NCBI GenBank assembly: GCA_913009685.1
Contig: CAJVXP010000018.1
Span: 1 to 44,807, forward strand
Source of the DNA: an uncultured Bacteroidota bacterium
GTDB taxonomy: Bacteria; Bacteroidota; Bacteroidia; Bacteroidales; F082
DNA length: 44,807 bases
Reading direction: 5' to 3'
Shown: piece after piece, positions 43,901 to 44,807 of the stretch
Position numbering within the stretch: the stretch's first letter is position 1
Layout of the letters: the number at the start of each line of letters is the position of its first letter
Made by a program: the position numbers and the translations under genes
The notes under the pieces: generated by a model
Told to the model about the DNA's origin: nothing
Database searches by the model: none
Seen by the model: the letters and a program-made list of their open reading frames with translations, nothing else

Positions 43901-44269
43901 GGAATACCCAAGAGCTCTTTTCTGTCTTGAAATTCCCAAAGCTGTAACCACAACCTGGCTAAGAGACAAAGCGGAAGATTTCATAACAACGTTAATCGTT
44001 GTTTTACCATCAATGGCAATTTCTTGTGTTTTCATTCCAACAAATGAGAATATCAGCACCTTAGCACTATTATTCACATTTAAAGAATATTTCCCGTTAA
44101 AATCTGTAACTGTACCATTGGTTGTACCTTTTACTTGTACAGTAACTCCCGGGAGAACAGAACCGTTATCCGCACTGGTTACCGTACCGCTAATTGTTTT
44201 TGTCTGTGCATAGGCGAAACTCAGCCCTGCAAACAACAAAAACGCAAGCATCATTGTAATTTTTCTCAT
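40967..44269 (-). CDS. SusC/RagA-family TonB-linked outer-membrane transporter (second)
   Basis: The 1100-residue protein has the same architecture as the first SusC: signal peptide (cleaved near AYAQ), carboxypeptidase-D regulatory-like domain (about 25-110), TonB plug with ISVLKGGAATALYGLRAANG, and a beta-barrel ending in KSYTVGLKVGF. The N-terminal module is almost the same as in the first SusC, starting MRKITMMLAFLLFAGLSFA and continuing TKTISGTVTSAD, whereas the barrel sequences differ widely. It has no STN domain. It forms the operon head with its SusD partner, and the protease may follow by readthrough. Confidence 0.95.
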   Translation of the reverse strand: MRKITMMLAFLLFAGLSFAYAQTKTISGTVTSADNGSVLPGVTVQVKGTTNGTVTDFNGKYSLNVNNSAKVLIFSFVGMKTQEIAIDGKTTINVVMKSSALSLSQVVVTALGISRQKRALGYSVTKVPAAEISKTAVTDAVNALAGKVAGVRITNSSGAAGSAPFVEIRGSSSILGNNQPLYVVDGVPIASGGGAGNVAGVAYSSRTIDINPDDIASISVLKGGAATALYGLRAANGAIIITTKHGKKQKGLSINYNTSTKFSQISQVPALQNKFAQGGFLYAAYYNQYGYNVSAYQDPDSHFYNGTSWGPAIDTLRYTTDPKYVPGDVPYSFGGTTSMADYMKYWDPNGRIVGKSSPYASNKKVRTYNPYDFFQTGVSLYNNVSVSGGNDVTTFYASLSNTNVKGVVPNNTLNRTTFSLNASHKPAKNLKISAIMNYTNTVANRKQQGSNLSGVMLGLLRTPPTFNDAYGYVFTGSYRHGQQRTYRNGSGYDNPYWVANKINYNDEVNRVFGTLTTEWNINKWLKLTYRSGLDFYNYYSTNNFAIYSRGNPEGYASPNEYFSMDLNQDIFANFKKDLNKNFTLMAMVGFNAYQRRYKRVTAEANGLVIPGFFDVSNTNDVKGYQGQRSHRTRAWYYDVSLSYQNMLYLDVTGRYEGSTTLPENNNSFFYPSASASWVFSQLPFLKDSKILSFAKLRGSYAVTANVPNPYNTNTYFSQAGAGDGWTNGISFPFLGVNGYSMGYTLGNDQLKPEKAKSWSVGLDARFLKSRFRLDVDYYQRVNSGLLLNVPTAPSSGYGQRYMNAAEMKTTGIELLVSADIVKTNNLLWNVTVNWSNPNSVVTKLAPGVPNVFLGGFTEPQVRAVAGTQYRSIYGTDWVRDKSGNLIIDDNTGDEFYGYPIPSAATTKLGSIQAKWTMGITNTLTYKGLSFSFLIDIKHGGQMWNGTVGALNYFGMSKVTEDRNKDYVWEGVMGHVDPTTGDVVSTGTPNTQKVKLDENWRFWDGYGSGFTGPSSPYIQDAGWVRLRTITLSYDFKKVVVKNVTWIKHLNLYFTGYNLWLSTPYTGIDPETSLLGASNAQGFDYFNMPGTKSYTVGLKVGF

Positions 44270-44429
44270 AATGATAATTTTTTGTTAAAAATTTAAAATG
44301 TAAAATTAGAATATTTTTCACAATTTTCATAAAAAATGTTATTTTTTTATAACCTTTCTAAATTAGAACGGTTTTTTCTGCATTTCAGAACATTACATTA
44401 CTTATTGTACGCTGTGCAAATGTTAAAAA
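44270..44429 (-). promoter_or_regulatory. Upstream control region of the second SusC operon
   Basis: On the minus strand a near-consensus -7 box, TAATTTTA, precedes the ATG. The words TTTCTAAATTAGAACG (44355-44370, plus strand) and CTGTGCAAATGTTAAAAA (44412-44429) lie 86 and 143 bases from the start, matching the first SusC region almost exactly. Both operons are likely read by the same factor. The remaining DNA to the window end (44430-44807) holds only the inverted-repeat element; I see no gene in it. Confidence 0.6.
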
Positions 44430-44569
44430 ACAGTTTTCTTTAAAAAAATCAATCAATTTTCATCCAAAAATATACAGTTCTGCTTATCCTGTCTGTACTC
44501 TGAAACCGGTAATTGTTTTGGACAACTATTAGGTGTTGTGTTGAAATAAAGCATCAACCTGAGTTCGAC

Positions 44570-44807
44570 GTAAGACTTGCCTACGGAAAGCCTACAAAAA
44601 GTGAGATTTGGAGTAAAAAACATGAAGGAATAGCGGGTTATTTCAAAGGTTTTTTACTTCAAAGATTGCTTTTTGTAGGCTTTTCTATTTATGGATTATG
44701 ATAATTTTCCCATTTACTTCCTCAAATTTCCTTGAATTATCCCGATAGTACTTCGTAAATTTGAGTCGTCTATAGAAAAATTATCTATAACCGTAAGCAA
44801 GTCTTAC
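44570..44807. repeat. Nested inverted-repeat element at the window end
   Basis: GTAAGACTTGCCTACGG (44570-44586) is the inverse complement of 44791-44807 at 16 of 17 positions. Inside it, AAAGCCTACAAAAAG (44587-44601) pairs perfectly with 44669-44683, and TTTGGAGTAAAAAAC (44607-44621) pairs with 44649-44663 with one mismatch. This makes a 238-base element with a long internal hairpin and no open frame of note. Its outer arm ends exactly at the last base. This looks like a repeated, MITE-like or insertion-sequence end at which assembly stopped. Confidence 0.7.

Noticed and set aside
44513..44701. A 62-codon frame near the window end
   Set aside because: It runs through the palindromic repeat element, so its codons are set by the repeat arms rather than by a protein.
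1..44807. CRISPR array, tRNA or rRNA genes, prophage or defence system
   Set aside because: No regularly spaced repeats, no tRNA cloverleaf or rRNA words, and no phage, transposase, restriction or toxin-antitoxin proteins were recognised in any intergenic or coding stretch.

Overview
The window looks like one end-to-end stretch of a draft Bacteroidota chromosome, most likely order Bacteroidales and probably an environmental, Marinilabiliales-like lineage; the finer placement is inference. The evidence is two SusC/SusD outer-membrane pairs, a secreted protease with a type IX secretion (T9SS) tail, an HU/SPOR fusion protein, a DUF4271 protein, a GH3-family enzyme, moderate AT richness, and many upstream boxes of the form TAnnTTTG, the -7 element of Bacteroidota promoters. 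No tRNA, rRNA, CRISPR array or intact transposase gene was seen. Bases 1-45 are Illumina adapter sequence, and the last 17 bases form one arm of an inverted repeat, so both ends look like assembly breaks.

Layout. 47-1984 (+): the tail of an unknown gene, then rfbA and a short-chain polyprenyl synthetase. 1988-11517 (-): a long, tightly packed housekeeping run read right to left: GH3 enzyme, deoxynucleoside kinase, kdsB, HU/SPOR protein, trmB, alkyltransferase-like protein, polyprenol-phosphate mannosyltransferase-like enzyme, pyrC and an ABC-F ATPase. 11677-12483 (+) is ispE, convergent with hemD and a DUF4271 membrane protein (12544-14232, -). 14326-17540 (+) is an acetate operon, pta - hydroxyacyl-CoA dehydrogenase-like gene - ackA, closed by a clear terminator. 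17610-20158 (-): yebC and a GIN-domain/beta-barrel protein. 20419-24694 (+): a RelA/SpoT homologue, a Fur-family regulator and purA. 24767-25822 (-): a lipoprotein endonuclease/phosphatase. 26134-29853 (+): pheT and a sigma-54 activator. 30171-31076 (-): an orphan LysR regulator.

31283-44269 (-) is a nutrient-uptake island. Two SusC/SusD pairs flank a large subtilisin-like, T9SS-exported protease. No carbohydrate-active enzyme is present, so the locus is more likely to deal with protein or peptide than glycan. The two SusC genes share a near-identical 5' module (promoter region, signal peptide, carboxypeptidase-like domain) with upstream boxes at the same distance from each start codon, while the rest of the proteins has diverged.

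Most noteworthy points: the RelA/SpoT homologue has an intact hydrolase site but has lost several synthetase catalytic residues. The dehydrogenase-like gene between pta and ackA has lost three conserved Asn residues. Several unexplained inverted repeats lie in intergenic DNA (11573-11612, 29931-29982, 36430-36556, 44570-44807). I found no clear evidence of a wholly new multi-gene system; the best candidates are the pta/dehydrogenase/ackA unit and the protease-centred double SusCD island.
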